A stretch of DNA of 64,000 nt from Plantactinospora sp. BC1 (GCF_003030345.1 NZ_CP028158.1:7998001-8062000), one strand, 5' to 3'. Counted from the stretch's first letter, positions 26,166 to 36,991 are shown. Notes: generated from the sequence alone by a model not told the origin. Program-made: numbers and translations.

Positions 26166-27191
26166 ATGCGTTACGTGATCATCGGTGCCGGCGCGGTCGG
26201 CGGCACCATCGGGGTACGGCTCGGCGAGGCCGGCCGGGACGTGACCCTGGTGGCCCGGGGCGCGCACCTGGCCGCGATCCGGGCGCACGGGCTGACCCTG
26301 AACACCCCGGACGGCGAGTACGTCGGCCGGCTCCCCGCCATCGGCGACCCCGCCACGGACCGAGTCGACCAGCCGCTGACCCCGGACACCGTGCTGGTGT
26401 TGACGGTGAAGTCGCAGGACACCGAGGCCGCGCTGCGGAGCTGGGCCGACCTCCCGGTCCAGGGCGGCGGCACGGCGGCAGAGCGGCTGCCGCTGCTGAC
26501 CGCGCAGAACGGGGTGGCGAACGAGCGCGCCGCCGCCCGGCTCTTCGACCGGGTCTATCCGGTCTGCGTCTGGCTCCCGGCGACCCACCTCGAACCCGGA
26601 CGGGTGGTGGCCAGCGGTCACCCGTACTCGGGGATGCTGCATCTCGGCGCCTTCCCACACGGTTCCGACGACCTCGCGCGGCGGATCGGCGCGGACCTGG
26701 CGGCGGCCCGGTTCCTCGCCCCGGTCCGCGACGACGTGATGCGCTGGAAGTACGGCAAGCTGCTGCGCAACCTCGGCAACGGCGTCCAGGCGCTCTTCGG
26801 CCTCTCGGTCGGCGGTACCGCATCCGGGGCCGACGACCGGCGGGCGGCCCGGGCGGCCGAGCTGCTCGCGGCGGTACTGGCCGAGGGGGAGGCGGCGCTC
26901 GACGCGGCCGGGATCGGCTACACCTCGCGGGCGGAGGAAGCCGACGAGCGCGGTGACCGGGTCGAGGCGGTACCGGTGGCCGGGCAGCCCCGGCAGGGCG
27001 GCTCGACCTGGCAGAGCCTCGCCCGGGACGCCGGATCGGCCGAGACGGACTACCTCAACGGCGAGATCGTGCTGCTCGGCCGGCTGCACGGGGTGCCGAC
27101 CTCGGCGAATGCGGCGGTGCAGCGGGCAATGCGCCGGGCGGTCCGCGAACACATCCCGGCCGGCGAGTTCCCGATCGCCGACCTGACCTGA
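26166..27191 (+). CDS. Ketopantoate reductase family protein
   Basis: The 341-residue protein has the N-terminal NAD(P) motif MRYVIIGAGAVGGTIGVRL, the family VARGAHLAAIRAHGLTL, LLTAQNGVANE, KYGKLLRNLGNG with the catalytic Lys, and a C-terminal GGSTWQSLARDAGSAETDYLNGEI. PanE reduces 2-dehydropantoate in pantothenate synthesis; many paralogues act on other substrates, and no pan genes are near, so the substrate is open. ATG 26166 follows GGGGACGAG. Its 3' end runs straight into a tandem repeat. Confidence 0.85.
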   Translation: MRYVIIGAGAVGGTIGVRLGEAGRDVTLVARGAHLAAIRAHGLTLNTPDGEYVGRLPAIGDPATDRVDQPLTPDTVLVLTVKSQDTEAALRSWADLPVQGGGTAAERLPLLTAQNGVANERAAARLFDRVYPVCVWLPATHLEPGRVVASGHPYSGMLHLGAFPHGSDDLARRIGADLAAARFLAPVRDDVMRWKYGKLLRNLGNGVQALFGLSVGGTASGADDRRAARAAELLAAVLAEGEAALDAAGIGYTSRAEEADERGDRVEAVPVAGQPRQGGSTWQSLARDAGSAETDYLNGEIVLLGRLHGVPTSANAAVQRAMRRAVREHIPAGEFPIADLT

Positions 27192-27248
27192 GCTGACCTG
27201 AGCTGACCTGACCTGAGCTGACCTGAGCTGACCTGAGCTGACCTGACC
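27181..27248 (+). repeat. 10-bp tandem repeat after the panE-like gene
   Basis: Units of GAGCTGACCT, with two GACCTGACCT variants, run from the last codons of the upstream gene through about six copies. The stop codon at 27189-27191 lies inside the array. Confidence 0.85.
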
Positions 27249-27360
27249 GGTCCCGCCGAGCCCAGACCGAAGGGCATCGTTGCCGAACAGTTTGCACCCG
27301 ACCCGCAACCGCACCCCGGGGCCCAGGCGTATTGGCTATGTCCGGCAGGGGAGGTCGCAG

Positions 27361-27861
27361 GTGCCCGACGTCGACGACTTCGACGAGTTCTACCGGGGGA
27401 GCCGGCAACGGCTGCTCGGGTACCTCTATCTGTTGACCGGTGACCTGGCCGAAGCCCAGGACGCCGTCCAGGAGGCGTACATCCGGGCGTGGCAGCGCTG
27501 GTCGCGGGTGTCCGGGTACGCCGATCCGGAGGCGTGGGTACGGGTGGTGGCCGCCCGGGTGGCGATCAGCCGCTGGCGCAGCCTGCGCAGCCGGAGCCGG
27601 GCGTACCTGCGGCACGGGTTGCCGGCCGACACCCCGGCGCCGGGTACCGAGACGATCGAGGTGGTCGCCGCGCTCCGCCGGCTGCCGGAGGAGCAACGTA
27701 CCGCGATCGCCCTGTACTACCTGCTCGGCCTGCCGGTGGCCGAGGTGGCCCGGGAGACCGGGGCACCCGTCGGCACCGTGAAGGCCCGGCTGGCCCGTGG
27801 CCGGGCGGCGTTGGCCGGCCTGCTGACGGTCGTGGATCTGGAGGAGGCCGCCGATGCCTGA
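27361..27861 (+). CDS. ECF RNA polymerase sigma factor (SigE-like subfamily)
   Basis: The 166-residue protein has sigma region 2 (FDEFYRGSRQRLLGYLYLLTGDLAEAQDAVQEAYIRAW) and region 4 (LPEEQRTAIALYYLLGLPVAEVARETGAPVGTVKARLARGRAAL), no extra domains. GTG 27361 is chosen because GGGGAGG lies 6-12 nt upstream; an upstream TTG would add 27 unconserved residues. It overlaps the next gene by 8 nt, the usual arrangement with a membrane regulator. Confidence 0.9.
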   Translation: MPDVDDFDEFYRGSRQRLLGYLYLLTGDLAEAQDAVQEAYIRAWQRWSRVSGYADPEAWVRVVAARVAISRWRSLRSRSRAYLRHGLPADTPAPGTETIEVVAALRRLPEEQRTAIALYYLLGLPVAEVARETGAPVGTVKARLARGRAALAGLLTVVDLEEAADA

Positions 27862-28849
27862 GTTGATGTCCACCCGGGCCGCCCAGCCCGGGTACCGGTC
27901 CGATCCGTCGACGGGTCGGTCGGCACGCCCTTCCACCAGCGGTCCGACGGATCTGTCGGCCGGGGTGGGGCCGGAGCTGGCGGACCGGATCGCCGAGGAG
28001 GTCGCCACGGTCCGCTGGCTCGCGCCCGAGGAGATCCGCACGCGGGCCCGGCGACGCAATCGGATCAGGTCGCTGGTCGGGACGGTCGCGGTGCTCGTCG
28101 TGGTCGCGTCGGGCTCGGTGATGGCCGTCGAGCGGTACGTGCCACGGCCGCTGCCGGCCGGGGAGCAGCCGCTGCTGGCCGGACCGTCGGTTCCGGTGCC
28201 GTCGCCGGATCCGGTCGCCATCCCGGCGTCGGCACTGCTGCAACCGGAGGACGTCGGGCCGGGGCTGGTGGTGGAACGGGAGGAGGTGCGGCTGGAGACG
28301 GTGGTGGAGGTGGTCGATGCGACCGTGCCGCTGGGCTGCCCCGGGTACGCCCTACGGGACCGCTACGACGGGCTGGCCCGGGTGGTCCGCCGGCACACCG
28401 TGCAGCAGCCGCCGACGGTACCCGGTGACCCGCAGAGCGGCGCGCCGGTCGTACACGAACGGGTCTTCCGGCTCCTCCCCGGCGCGGCCCGGCAGGTCTT
28501 CGCGGACGCCCGTGCGGTGCCCGACCTCTGCGCCGAATATCGCACCCCCGGGGCGATCGAGGTCGACGGCCGCGGGCTTGCCGTCGACGCGGAGCACCGC
28601 TGGCGGGTCCTGGCCGAGGACTTCGCCGGGGACGAGTCGGTGCTGCTGGACTGGCGGACCACGGTCCGCCGGCAGGACAGTGCGGCGGTGGTCGACGGCC
28701 CGGCCAGCCGGCTGGTCGGAGTCGTCCGGGTCGGCGACCTGGTGGCCACCGTGGACCGGGTCGACGAGGCGCCGGACCCGAAGCGCGCCGAGGCGTTGAC
28801 CCGGCGCGCCGCCGTCCGGCTCTGCGAGGCCGCGAACCCGCCCTGTTGA
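27854..28849 (+). CDS. Single-pass membrane protein, putative anti-sigma factor
   Basis: The 331-residue protein has a cytoplasmic N-terminus of about 75 residues (ELADRIAEEVATVRWLAPEEIRTRARRRNRI), one transmembrane helix (SLVGTVAVLVVVASGSVMAV) and an outer domain with three or four Cys (VPLGCPGYALRD, DLCAEYRT, VRLCEAANPPC). No zinc-binding anti-sigma motif is seen. Overlap with the sigma gene (ATG 27854 inside its end) makes an anti-sigma or sensor role likely but unproven. Confidence 0.7.
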   Translation: MPELMSTRAAQPGYRSDPSTGRSARPSTSGPTDLSAGVGPELADRIAEEVATVRWLAPEEIRTRARRRNRIRSLVGTVAVLVVVASGSVMAVERYVPRPLPAGEQPLLAGPSVPVPSPDPVAIPASALLQPEDVGPGLVVEREEVRLETVVEVVDATVPLGCPGYALRDRYDGLARVVRRHTVQQPPTVPGDPQSGAPVVHERVFRLLPGAARQVFADARAVPDLCAEYRTPGAIEVDGRGLAVDAEHRWRVLAEDFAGDESVLLDWRTTVRRQDSAAVVDGPASRLVGVVRVGDLVATVDRVDEAPDPKRAEALTRRAAVRLCEAANPPC

Positions 28850-28865
28850 GTCGCCCCGGCCGGGG

Positions 28866-30458
<1,593 letters not shown>

Positions 30459-30634
30459 GTTCGCGATCGTAACGACGGCCGGCGCCCCGGCCACCGCCCG
30501 GTGGCGGGGCGTGTGCCGCACCACCCGGCCCCGGGACTCGATCTCCGTGCGGGGAGCCCGGCCGGCGACCGGCGGGAGGACCCCGCCGCGACGGTCGGCC
30601 CCGCACCGGCGGGCCGGAGCCGTACGCTGGGCTG

Positions 30635-31711
30635 ATGCGGGGATCGCCGTACACCGACCTGGACCGTCCGCCGCTCGACGCGCGGCGGCTCCGGCGGGCC
30701 CTGATCACCCCGGAGAGCCTCTGGACCCGGCTGATACTGCACCGCGAGACCGGGTCGACGAACGCCGACGCGGCCGAGGCCGCCCGGGCCGGTGAGCCGG
30801 AGGGGCTGGTGGTGGTCGCCGAGCGGCAGACCGCGGGGCGGGGCCGGCGCGGGCGTACCTGGGAGTCGCCGGCCCGGGCCGGGCTCGCGGTCAGCGTGCT
30901 GCTCCGGCCCGGGTTGGCCGAGCCCGACCGGGACTGGCCGGCGGTGCCGGCGTCCCGGTACGGCTGGCTGCCCCTGCTCGCCGGTGTCGCCCTGGTGGAG
31001 GCGGTGGACCTGCTGGCCGAGCTGGACTCGGCGCTGAAGTGGCCGAACGATCTCCTGCTCTGGGCCGGCCCGCGCAACGGCCGCCCCGCCGAGCGGTCCC
31101 CGGACGAGACCGGCCGCCCCGCCGAGCGGTCCCCGGACGAGACCGGCCGCCCCGCCGAGCGGTCCCCGGACGAAACCGGCCGGTTCCCGGACGAGACGGG
31201 CCGGTCCCCGGCCGCGGCGGGCGCCGAGGGTCCGTCGACCGATGCGGCCGGTGGCCGGCCGAACGGCGAGGCGAAGGCCGCCGGGATCCTGGCCGAGGGG
31301 GTCTCCGCGGCCGGTGCGGCGGACCCGGGGGTGGTGCTCGGGCTGGGCGTGAACGTCACGGTCCGCGCCGACGAGCTGCCGGTCAACCCGACCGGGCTGC
31401 CGGCCACCTCGCTGCAACTGGCCGGTGCGGCGGCCACCGACCGGGACCCGCTGCTGCGGGCGCTGCTGCGTGGGATCGACCGCTGGTACGGCCGCTGGCG
31501 GACCGCCGGTGGCGACGCGCTCGCCTGCGGCCTGCACGAGGCGTACGTGCGCAACTGCGCCACCCTGGGCCGCGAGGTACGGGTGCTGCTGCCGGCCGGG
31601 GACGAACTGGTCGGCACCGCCAGCACGGTCGACCCGGACGGGCAACTGGTGCTCGCCACCGCTGACGGCGAGCGCCGGGTCGCCGCCGGCGACGTCCTGC
31701 ACCTGCGCTGA
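30635..31711 (+). CDS. birA: Biotin-[acetyl-CoA-carboxylase] ligase with repeat insertion
   Basis: BirA attaches biotin to the carboxyl carrier protein, needed by the adjacent carboxylase. Motifs: TGSTNADA, the biotinyl-AMP loop [21 protein letters not shown], and AAGILAEGV followed by VVLGLGVNV. There is no N-terminal HTH, so it is not a repressor. Between [14 protein letters not shown] and GEAKAAGIL sits an insert of about 65 residues, mainly three copies of [11 protein letters not shown], making it 358 residues against about 270 normally. ATG 30635 lies 6 nt after TACGCT (leaderless). The 3' end is tandemly duplicated across the stop. Confidence 0.93.
   Translation: MRGSPYTDLDRPPLDARRLRRALITPESLWTRLILHRETGSTNADAAEAARAGEPEGLVVVAERQTAGRGRRGRTWESPARAGLAVSVLLRPGLAEPDRDWPAVPASRYGWLPLLAGVALVEAVDLLAELDSALKWPNDLLLWAGPRNGRPAERSPDETGRPAERSPDETGRPAERSPDETGRFPDETGRSPAAAGAEGPSTDAAGGRPNGEAKAAGILAEGVSAAGAADPGVVLGLGVNVTVRADELPVNPTGLPATSLQLAGAAATDRDPLLRALLRGIDRWYGRWRTAGGDALACGLHEAYVRNCATLGREVRVLLPAGDELVGTASTVDPDGQLVLATADGERRVAAGDVLHLR
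31079..31198 (+). repeat. 33-bp minisatellite inside birA
   Basis: Near-identical 33-bp units begin at 31079, 31112 and 31145 (one change in the third), followed by a shortened copy at 31178-31198. Each full unit encodes [11 protein letters not shown], so the reading frame is kept. Confidence 0.95.
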
Positions 31712-31728
31712 CGTCCTGCACCTGCGCT
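31691..31728 (+). repeat. 19-bp tandem duplication across the birA stop
   Basis: GACGTCCTGCACCTGCGCT at 31691-31709 is repeated exactly at 31710-31728; the stop codon spans the junction. A second small repeat, GACCGGATCGGC twice at 31749-31772, lies nearby in the gap before 31955. Confidence 0.95.
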
Positions 31729-31954
31729 GACCACCAGCGCTCACCCGCGACCGGATCGGCGACCGGATCGGCGGCGGGGAATCGATTGCGGGCATCGGCT
31801 GCGGAGTCGCCGCGAAGTCGACGACGACCGTCCGACTCGCCGCCGCCTTCGCGGAATCCCGACTGTCGATAAAGAGTCGATACCGGATACCACGGCGGTG
31901 GCGCGGAACCGCTACGGTCACCGCGGACATTCGGTTATGGACGAGGAGGATGGG

Positions 31955-32551
31955 GTGGCTTTCCCTGAGGACGTGCTCACCCAGGACGAGCATGTCGTAA
32001 CGCACCTGCACCCACACTGGAAGGCGTTGATCCGACCGGTCGTGGTGCTGGTGCTGGCCGTTGCCGCCGTGGTCGCCGGCCTCGTTCTGCTGCCGTCGAG
32101 CGGTGCCGGCACGGTGCTCGGTTACGTGATCGCGGCGGTCGCGCTGGTGCTGGTGGTCTGGTTGAGCGTCCGGCCGTACCTGGTCTGGCGGACCACGCAC
32201 TATCTGTTCACCAACGAGCGGGTGCTGTTGCAGAAGGGCGTCTTCTCCCGCGACCGCCGGGACATCCCGCTCGGCCGGATCAACGACCACTCGATGAACC
32301 AGAAGTTTCTCGAACGGCTGCTCGGCTGCGGCACGCTGACCATCGAGTCGGCCGGCGAGCGGGGCCAGTCGGTGCTGGAGGACATCCCGGGCGTGGAGCG
32401 GGTGCAGACCATGCTCTACGAACTCGTCGAGGCCAACCACGACAAGCACTCGCTCGGTGACGGCGAGATGCGCGAGATCATGGCCGACATGGCCGAGGGC
32501 AAGCCGCTGCGCGAAGAGTCGAACAAGCCGCTGCGCGAAGAGTCGAAGTAA
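31955..32551 (+). CDS. PH-domain (bPH2) membrane protein
   Basis: The 198-residue protein has two transmembrane helices (LIRPVVVLVLAVAAVVAGLVLL and VLGYVIAAVALVLVVWLSV) then a bacterial PH domain (HYLFTNERVLLQKGVFSRDRRDIPLGRINDHSMNQKFLERLLGCGTLTIESAGERG). GTG 31955 is preferred because GAGGAGG lies 5 nt upstream; an ATG at 31937 would add six residues but overlaps that site. The C-terminus ends in a 24-nt tandem duplication encoding KPLREESN/KPLREESK. The function is unknown. Confidence 0.85.
   Translation: MAFPEDVLTQDEHVVTHLHPHWKALIRPVVVLVLAVAAVVAGLVLLPSSGAGTVLGYVIAAVALVLVVWLSVRPYLVWRTTHYLFTNERVLLQKGVFSRDRRDIPLGRINDHSMNQKFLERLLGCGTLTIESAGERGQSVLEDIPGVERVQTMLYELVEANHDKHSLGDGEMREIMADMAEGKPLREESNKPLREESK
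32501..32548 (+). repeat. 24-bp tandem duplication at the 3' end of the PH-domain gene
   Basis: Units at 32501-32524 and 32525-32548 differ only in the last base; the stop codon follows immediately. Confidence 0.95.
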
Positions 32552-32558
32552 CGTCCGG

Positions 32559-32607
32559 AAGGGCCCCTGGCACCCGAGTCGCCGCGCGCGGCCGGGCAGG
32601 GGCCCTT
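32559..32607. terminator. Terminator between PH-domain and MaoC genes
   Basis: AAGGGCCCCTG (32559-32569) pairs perfectly with CAGGGGCCCTT (32597-32607), followed by TTCGTT. It serves the convergent pair. Confidence 0.8.
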
Positions 32608-32628
32608 TCGTTCGGGCGCCCGGCCAGG

Positions 32629-33129
32629 TCAGCCCGGCGGCAGCGGCTCCCGCATGAGGAACCAGCCCCGGAAGCGGGTACGCAGCACCTCGCGGTCCGG
32701 TTTGCCCTCCGCGTCCAGCCGGTCCATGCTGGCGGTCAGGGTGACGGTCCCGAAGCCGGGCCGCGCGACCGACGGCTTGCTGCCGAGTACGGTCAGCCGG
32801 GTCGCCAGCCGGTCACCGGCGCGTACCGGGGCCAGCCAGCGCAGCTCCTCCAGCCCGGGTGAGGCGTCCCCGGCGGCTCGGGCGAGCACGTGGTCGACGT
32901 ACGCCCGCATGAAGAGGCTGACCGTGAAGAAGCCGCTGGCGATCAGTCCGCCGTGATGGCTGCGCCGGGCCAACTCCTCGTCGACGTGGTACCACTGCGG
33001 GTCGAAGCGCCGGGCGAAGTCGACCATCTCCCGCCCGTCGACGACGGTGATCCCGAGGTCGAAGGAGCGGCCGGGCGTCAGGTCCTCGAAGAACAGTTCG
33101 GCGGGCGCGCCGGTACCCGAGCGGCTCAC
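32629..33129 (-). CDS. MaoC-like hydratase
   Basis: The 166-residue hot-dog-fold protein has the MaoC signature FARRFDPQWYHVDEELARRSHHGGLIASGFFTVSLFMRAYVDH, including the Asp-Pro and His of the (R)-hydratase active region, and LRWLAPVRAGDRLATRLTV. Such enzymes hydrate enoyl-CoA or related thioesters; the substrate is unknown. It lies directly downstream of a GtrA gene in the same direction with an 8-nt gap. Confidence 0.87.
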   Translation of the reverse strand: MSRSGTGAPAELFFEDLTPGRSFDLGITVVDGREMVDFARRFDPQWYHVDEELARRSHHGGLIASGFFTVSLFMRAYVDHVLARAAGDASPGLEELRWLAPVRAGDRLATRLTVLGSKPSVARPGFGTVTLTASMDRLDAEGKPDREVLRTRFRGWFLMREPLPPG

Positions 33130-33137
33130 CGCGCCGC

Positions 33138-33983
33138 TCAGCGGGCTGACGAACGCCGGGGAGCGGCGTTCAGCTCGGCGGCGAGTTCGGTCTCCAGCGC
33201 GGCGTCGATGGTCTCGGCGAACTGGACCTCGAGCGGCTGGGCGGAGGCGTCCGGCGTCCCGGCAGCGGTTCGCCGCCCGTTCGCGGCGGGTGTGGCCGCG
33301 CGGTCGGGTACCCCGGTCTCCGGACCCGCGCCCTGGCCGCCGCTGGCAACCTGGCCGCCGCTGGCAACCTGGCCGCCGCCGGCAGGCTGGGCGCCGGCAG
33401 TGTCGGGCTCGGTCAGCTCGCCGACCGCCTCGGCGAGTTCGGCGACCGGGTCGAGCTCGGCCAGGAAGTCGTCGTCCAGCTCGGCGGTCCGCTTGGAGGC
33501 GGTGGTGCCGCCCGCCGCACCGTCCTCGACCGGGACGAACGACCTGTTCGGGGATTTCCGGAAGACAAAGGTGCGGTAGGACCAGAACCGGAAGATGGTG
33601 GCCAGCCCGACGCCGACCGTCTTGGCGACGTTGAGCGCCAGCAGGCTGCTGATGCCGAACCCGTACTTGGCCACGGCCAGCACGCCCAGCTCGATGGCCA
33701 GCCCGGCGCCGTTGAAGAGGAAGAAGAGGGCGTACTCGCGGCGCATTGCCGACTTCGGCCGGTCCCGGTAGGTCCAGTGCCGATTCATCAGATAGGACGA
33801 GACGGTGGCGACGACCGTGGCGATGACATTCGCCTTCAGTTGCCCGTCAGCGAACACGGTGAGCGCCAGGGCGTTGAACACCGCGTAGTTGATGGCGGCG
33901 TTCAAACCCCCGACGGCACCGAATTTCAGCACCTCACGCAGGAACTTCTGCCAGCGTTCGGGCAACAGACGGGCGAAACGCAT
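33138..33983 (-). CDS. GtrA family membrane protein with long C-terminal tail
   Basis: The first ~150 residues form the four-helix GtrA domain (FGAVGGLNAAINYAVFNALAL, VSSYLMNRHWTYRD, EYALFFLFNGAGLAIELGVL, FRFWSYRTFVFRK), proposed to move polyprenyl-phosphate sugars across the membrane. The remaining 130 residues are an acidic, Pro/Gly/Ala-rich cytoplasmic tail with an 18-bp repeat (GGQVAS). ATG 33983 lies 6 nt after TAAGGT. A second GtrA gene is just upstream. Confidence 0.88.
   Translation of the reverse strand: MRFARLLPERWQKFLREVLKFGAVGGLNAAINYAVFNALALTVFADGQLKANVIATVVATVSSYLMNRHWTYRDRPKSAMRREYALFFLFNGAGLAIELGVLAVAKYGFGISSLLALNVAKTVGVGLATIFRFWSYRTFVFRKSPNRSFVPVEDGAAGGTTASKRTAELDDDFLAELDPVAELAEAVGELTEPDTAGAQPAGGGQVASGGQVASGGQGAGPETGVPDRAATPAANGRRTAAGTPDASAQPLEVQFAETIDAALETELAAELNAAPRRSSAR
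33333..33386 (-). repeat. 18-bp tandem repeat in the GtrA tail
   Basis: CTGGCCGCCGCTGGCAAC occurs at 33333-33350 and 33351-33368 with a diverged third copy to 33386, encoding GGQVAS units in frame. Confidence 0.9.
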
Positions 33984-34045
33984 TCGACCACCTTAGGGCA
34001 GATCTGGGCGCCGGGTGCGCCGACCGGACGGAGGTGGGTTGCCGG

Positions 34046-34594
34046 TCACTGCCTCTTGTGACTCTGCGTGATCACATCCGGTGCGTCGGCGGCCGCCGGG
34101 CCGACGAAGACGAACCGGCGGTAGGACCAGAACCGGAAGAAGGTGCCGAGCGCGGCGCCGACGAAGTTGGCCGCGATGTTGTCGGCGACCAGCGACTTGA
34201 ACACGCCCGGCCAGATGCTGCCGAGCCCGTAGTGGCTGATGGCCAGGCAGGCGAGGCCGATGCCCAGGCCGACGGCGTTGAAGAAGAAGTAGAGCGAGTA
34301 TTCCCGGGCCATGCCGGAGCGTTCCCGGTGCCGCCAGGTCCAGAACCGGTTGCCGACGAAGGCGACGGTCGCGGCGATGACCGTGGAGAACGTCTTCGCG
34401 GTGAGGGTCTCCCAGCCGAGGCTCGCGTTGGCGTAGTTGAACAGTACGAAGTCGACCACGAAGGCCACCCCGCCGACCGTGCCGAACTTGCCCAGCTCAT
34501 GGATCAGGTGACCGAACCGGTCCAGAAGGGTGCGAATCACGCCGCGTCGTGCATCCGGCAGGGAGGGCTGTTCGCCGGTAGCGGTCGAGGACAC
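34046..34594 (-). CDS. GtrA family membrane protein
   Basis: The 182-residue protein is a plain GtrA domain: FGTVGGVAFVVDFVLFNYAN, VAFVGNRFWTWRHR, EYSLYFFFNAVGLGIGLACLAI, FFRFWSYRRFVFVG. GTG 34594 lies 6 nt after TACGCT on the minus strand. It is paralogous to the neighbouring GtrA gene but lacks the long tail. Confidence 0.88.
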   Translation of the reverse strand: MSSTATGEQPSLPDARRGVIRTLLDRFGHLIHELGKFGTVGGVAFVVDFVLFNYANASLGWETLTAKTFSTVIAATVAFVGNRFWTWRHRERSGMAREYSLYFFFNAVGLGIGLACLAISHYGLGSIWPGVFKSLVADNIAANFVGAALGTFFRFWSYRRFVFVGPAAADAPDVITQSHKRQ

Positions 34595-34997
34595 GGCTTG
34601 AGCGTACCGGTTGCCGCTCGTCCGCACGGGCCGCAACCGGCGACTCGCGGCGCCGGACCCCGTCCGGCCCGGCGTGCCGAGCGTGCGGGTCCGGCGAACG
34701 GAGGGTCGGATGTGACGTCAGGGTCACCTGGCGTCACTGACCACTGTGAGGATGCCGTGACGCAATGCGGTTGCTCTGAAGGATTTGCGTGAAACTGCGC
34801 GTGGGAGCGAGGAAAGAATCGCCTTACCGCAGCCCGGCCGCATCTTGTGCAGTTCTTCACAACCAGTCTCGCTGCCCCGAACGCCGGCTCGGTTTACGCT
34901 GACGGAAATCCCAGGCTTTCACAAGGCGACGCGGTCGCCGGTCTGTTCGGCACCGCGCGCCCTGCAATCGGTCAGCGTCGACCAAAGGAGAACTGTC
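34595..34997. promoter_or_regulatory. Control region between gtrA and pckG
   Basis: This 403-nt gap has no credible gene. TTGTGCAGTTCTTCACAA (34845-34862) fits the Crp/GlxR consensus TGTGANNNNNNTCACA except for one base. TTTACGCT at 34892-34899 is a candidate pckG -10 element, which would place the Crp-like site about 50 nt upstream of the start of transcription. A further inverted arrangement GTGACGTC...GCGTCAC lies at 34712-34737. Confidence 0.5.
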
Positions 34998-36869
34998 ATG
35001 GCCGCTCCGGCTACTATCCGGGGTCTCGATCAAGCTCCGACAAGCCATCCGAAACTACTCGCCTGGGTCAAAGAGGTAGCCGAACTCACCAGTCCCGACC
35101 AGGTGGTCTGGGTCGACGGCTCGGACGAGGAATGGCGCCGGATCACCGACGAACTGGTCGACGCCGGCACCCTCGTACGCCTCGATCCGGCCCGTAAGCC
35201 GAACTCGTTCTGGGGGCGTACCGATCCCGGCGATGTGGCCCGGGCCGAGGACCGCACCTTCATCTGCTCGGTCGACGAGGGCGATGCCGGCCCCACCAAC
35301 AACTGGATGGCCCCGGCCGAGATGAAGCGCATCATGACCGACCTCTACCGGGGTTCGATGCGCGGACGCACCATGTACGTCATTCCGTTCTGCATGGGTC
35401 CGCTGGAGGCGGAACAGCCGATGTTCGGCGTCGAGATCACCGACAGCCCGTACGTCGTGGCGAGCATGCGCATCATGACCCGGATGGGTACGACGGTGCT
35501 GGCCGGGATGGGGGAGGACGCGGACTTCGTGCACGCGCTGCACTCGGTCGGTGCACCGCTGGAGCCGGGCCAGTCGGACGTGGCCTGGCCCTGCAACGAC
35601 ACCAAGTACATCTCGCACTTCCCGGAGACCCGGGAGATCTGGTCCTACGGCTCCGGCTACGGCGGCAACTCGCTGCTCGGCAAGAAGTGCTACTCGCTGC
35701 GGATCGCCAGCGTGATGGCCCGGGACGAGGGCTGGCTCGCCGAGCACATGCTCATCATGAAGCTGACCTCGCCGGAGGGAACGGTGAAGTACATCGCCGG
35801 CGCCTTCCCGTCCGCCTGCGGCAAGACCAACCTGGCGATGCTGGAGCCGACCATTCCGGGCTGGAAGGTCGAGACGATCGGCGACGACATCGCCTGGATG
35901 CGGTTCGGCCCGGACGGCCGGCTCTACGCGGTCAACCCCGAGTACGGCCTCTTCGGCGTCGCGCCCGGCACCGGCTGGAAGACCAACGCCAACGCGATGC
36001 GCACCATCGACCTGGGGAACTCCATCTTCACCAACGTCGGGCTGACCGACGACGGTGACATCTGGTGGGAGGGGATGAGCGAGCCGCCGGCCCACCTCAT
36101 CGACTGGAAGGGTCGGGACTGGACCCCGGAGAGCGGCGAACTCTCCTCGCACGCCAACAGCCGGTTCTGCACCCCGCTGCTCCAGTGCCCGATCGTCGCC
36201 GACGAGTTCAACGACCCGAACGGCGTACCGATCGACGCGATCCTGTTCGGCGGGCGGCGCAAGGACACCATCCCGCTGGTCACCGAGGCCCGGGACTGGG
36301 TGCACGGTGTCTACATGGGAGCGACGCTCTCCTCGGAGACCACCGCCGCCGCCTCCGGCGAGGTCGGCGTGGTCCGCCGGGACCCGATGGCGATGCTGCC
36401 GTTCATCGGCTACCACGGCGGGGACTACTTCCGGCACTGGATCGAGATGGGCAAGGGCACCGACGGCGACGAGTCGAAGCTGCCGAAGATCTACTACGTC
36501 AACTGGTTCCGCAAGAACGCCGACGGCGACTTCATCTGGCCCGGCTTCGGCGAGAACTCCCGGGTGCTCAAGTGGATCGTCGAGCGGCTGGAGGGCCGGG
36601 GCGAGGCGGTCGAGACGCCGATCGGGTTCGTACCGGCCCCGGACGCGCTCGACGTCGACGGGCTGGACATGAGCCCGGAGGACCTGCGGATCGCGACCCG
36701 GGTGGACGTCGAGGAGTGGCGCGACGAGCTGCCGATGATCACCGAGTGGTTCGAGAAGTTCGGTGACAAGCTGCCCGGCGTGCTCTGGGCCGAGCTGGAC
36801 GCGCTGCGGGCCCGACTCGACGACGAGGCGGCCCGGGTCGGCGTGGACCAGCCGCGTTCGGGCCGCTAG
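34998..36869 (+). CDS. pckG: Phosphoenolpyruvate carboxykinase (GTP)
   Basis: This cytosolic enzyme converts oxaloacetate and GTP to PEP, GDP and CO2, the entry to gluconeogenesis. The 623-residue product has the N-terminal [35 protein letters not shown], the active-site/PEPCK signature [13 protein letters not shown] (P-loop, around residue 285), GDDIAWM, and [29 protein letters not shown] 34998 follows AAAGGAG at 7 nt. A Crp-like site upstream suggests cAMP-linked control. Confidence 0.96.
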   Translation: MAAPATIRGLDQAPTSHPKLLAWVKEVAELTSPDQVVWVDGSDEEWRRITDELVDAGTLVRLDPARKPNSFWGRTDPGDVARAEDRTFICSVDEGDAGPTNNWMAPAEMKRIMTDLYRGSMRGRTMYVIPFCMGPLEAEQPMFGVEITDSPYVVASMRIMTRMGTTVLAGMGEDADFVHALHSVGAPLEPGQSDVAWPCNDTKYISHFPETREIWSYGSGYGGNSLLGKKCYSLRIASVMARDEGWLAEHMLIMKLTSPEGTVKYIAGAFPSACGKTNLAMLEPTIPGWKVETIGDDIAWMRFGPDGRLYAVNPEYGLFGVAPGTGWKTNANAMRTIDLGNSIFTNVGLTDDGDIWWEGMSEPPAHLIDWKGRDWTPESGELSSHANSRFCTPLLQCPIVADEFNDPNGVPIDAILFGGRRKDTIPLVTEARDWVHGVYMGATLSSETTAAASGEVGVVRRDPMAMLPFIGYHGGDYFRHWIEMGKGTDGDESKLPKIYYVNWFRKNADGDFIWPGFGENSRVLKWIVERLEGRGEAVETPIGFVPAPDALDVDGLDMSPEDLRIATRVDVEEWRDELPMITEWFEKFGDKLPGVLWAELDALRARLDDEAARVGVDQPRSGR

Positions 36870-36991
36870 GCAACACCCGACCGACCAGCCGTGTTCGGCC
36901 CGCCGGGCACGGCCGGCCGACCAGCCGGCCCGGCCCGCTCCGCACTCCCGAGCGGGTGTGCCGGTGGCCCGGGTCGGGCATCATCGACGGC

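Noticed and set aside
34712-34737. TGACGTCA as a eukaryotic-like CRE site
   Set aside because: Not meaningful in bacteria; kept only as a loose inverted repeat in the pckG/gtrA gap.
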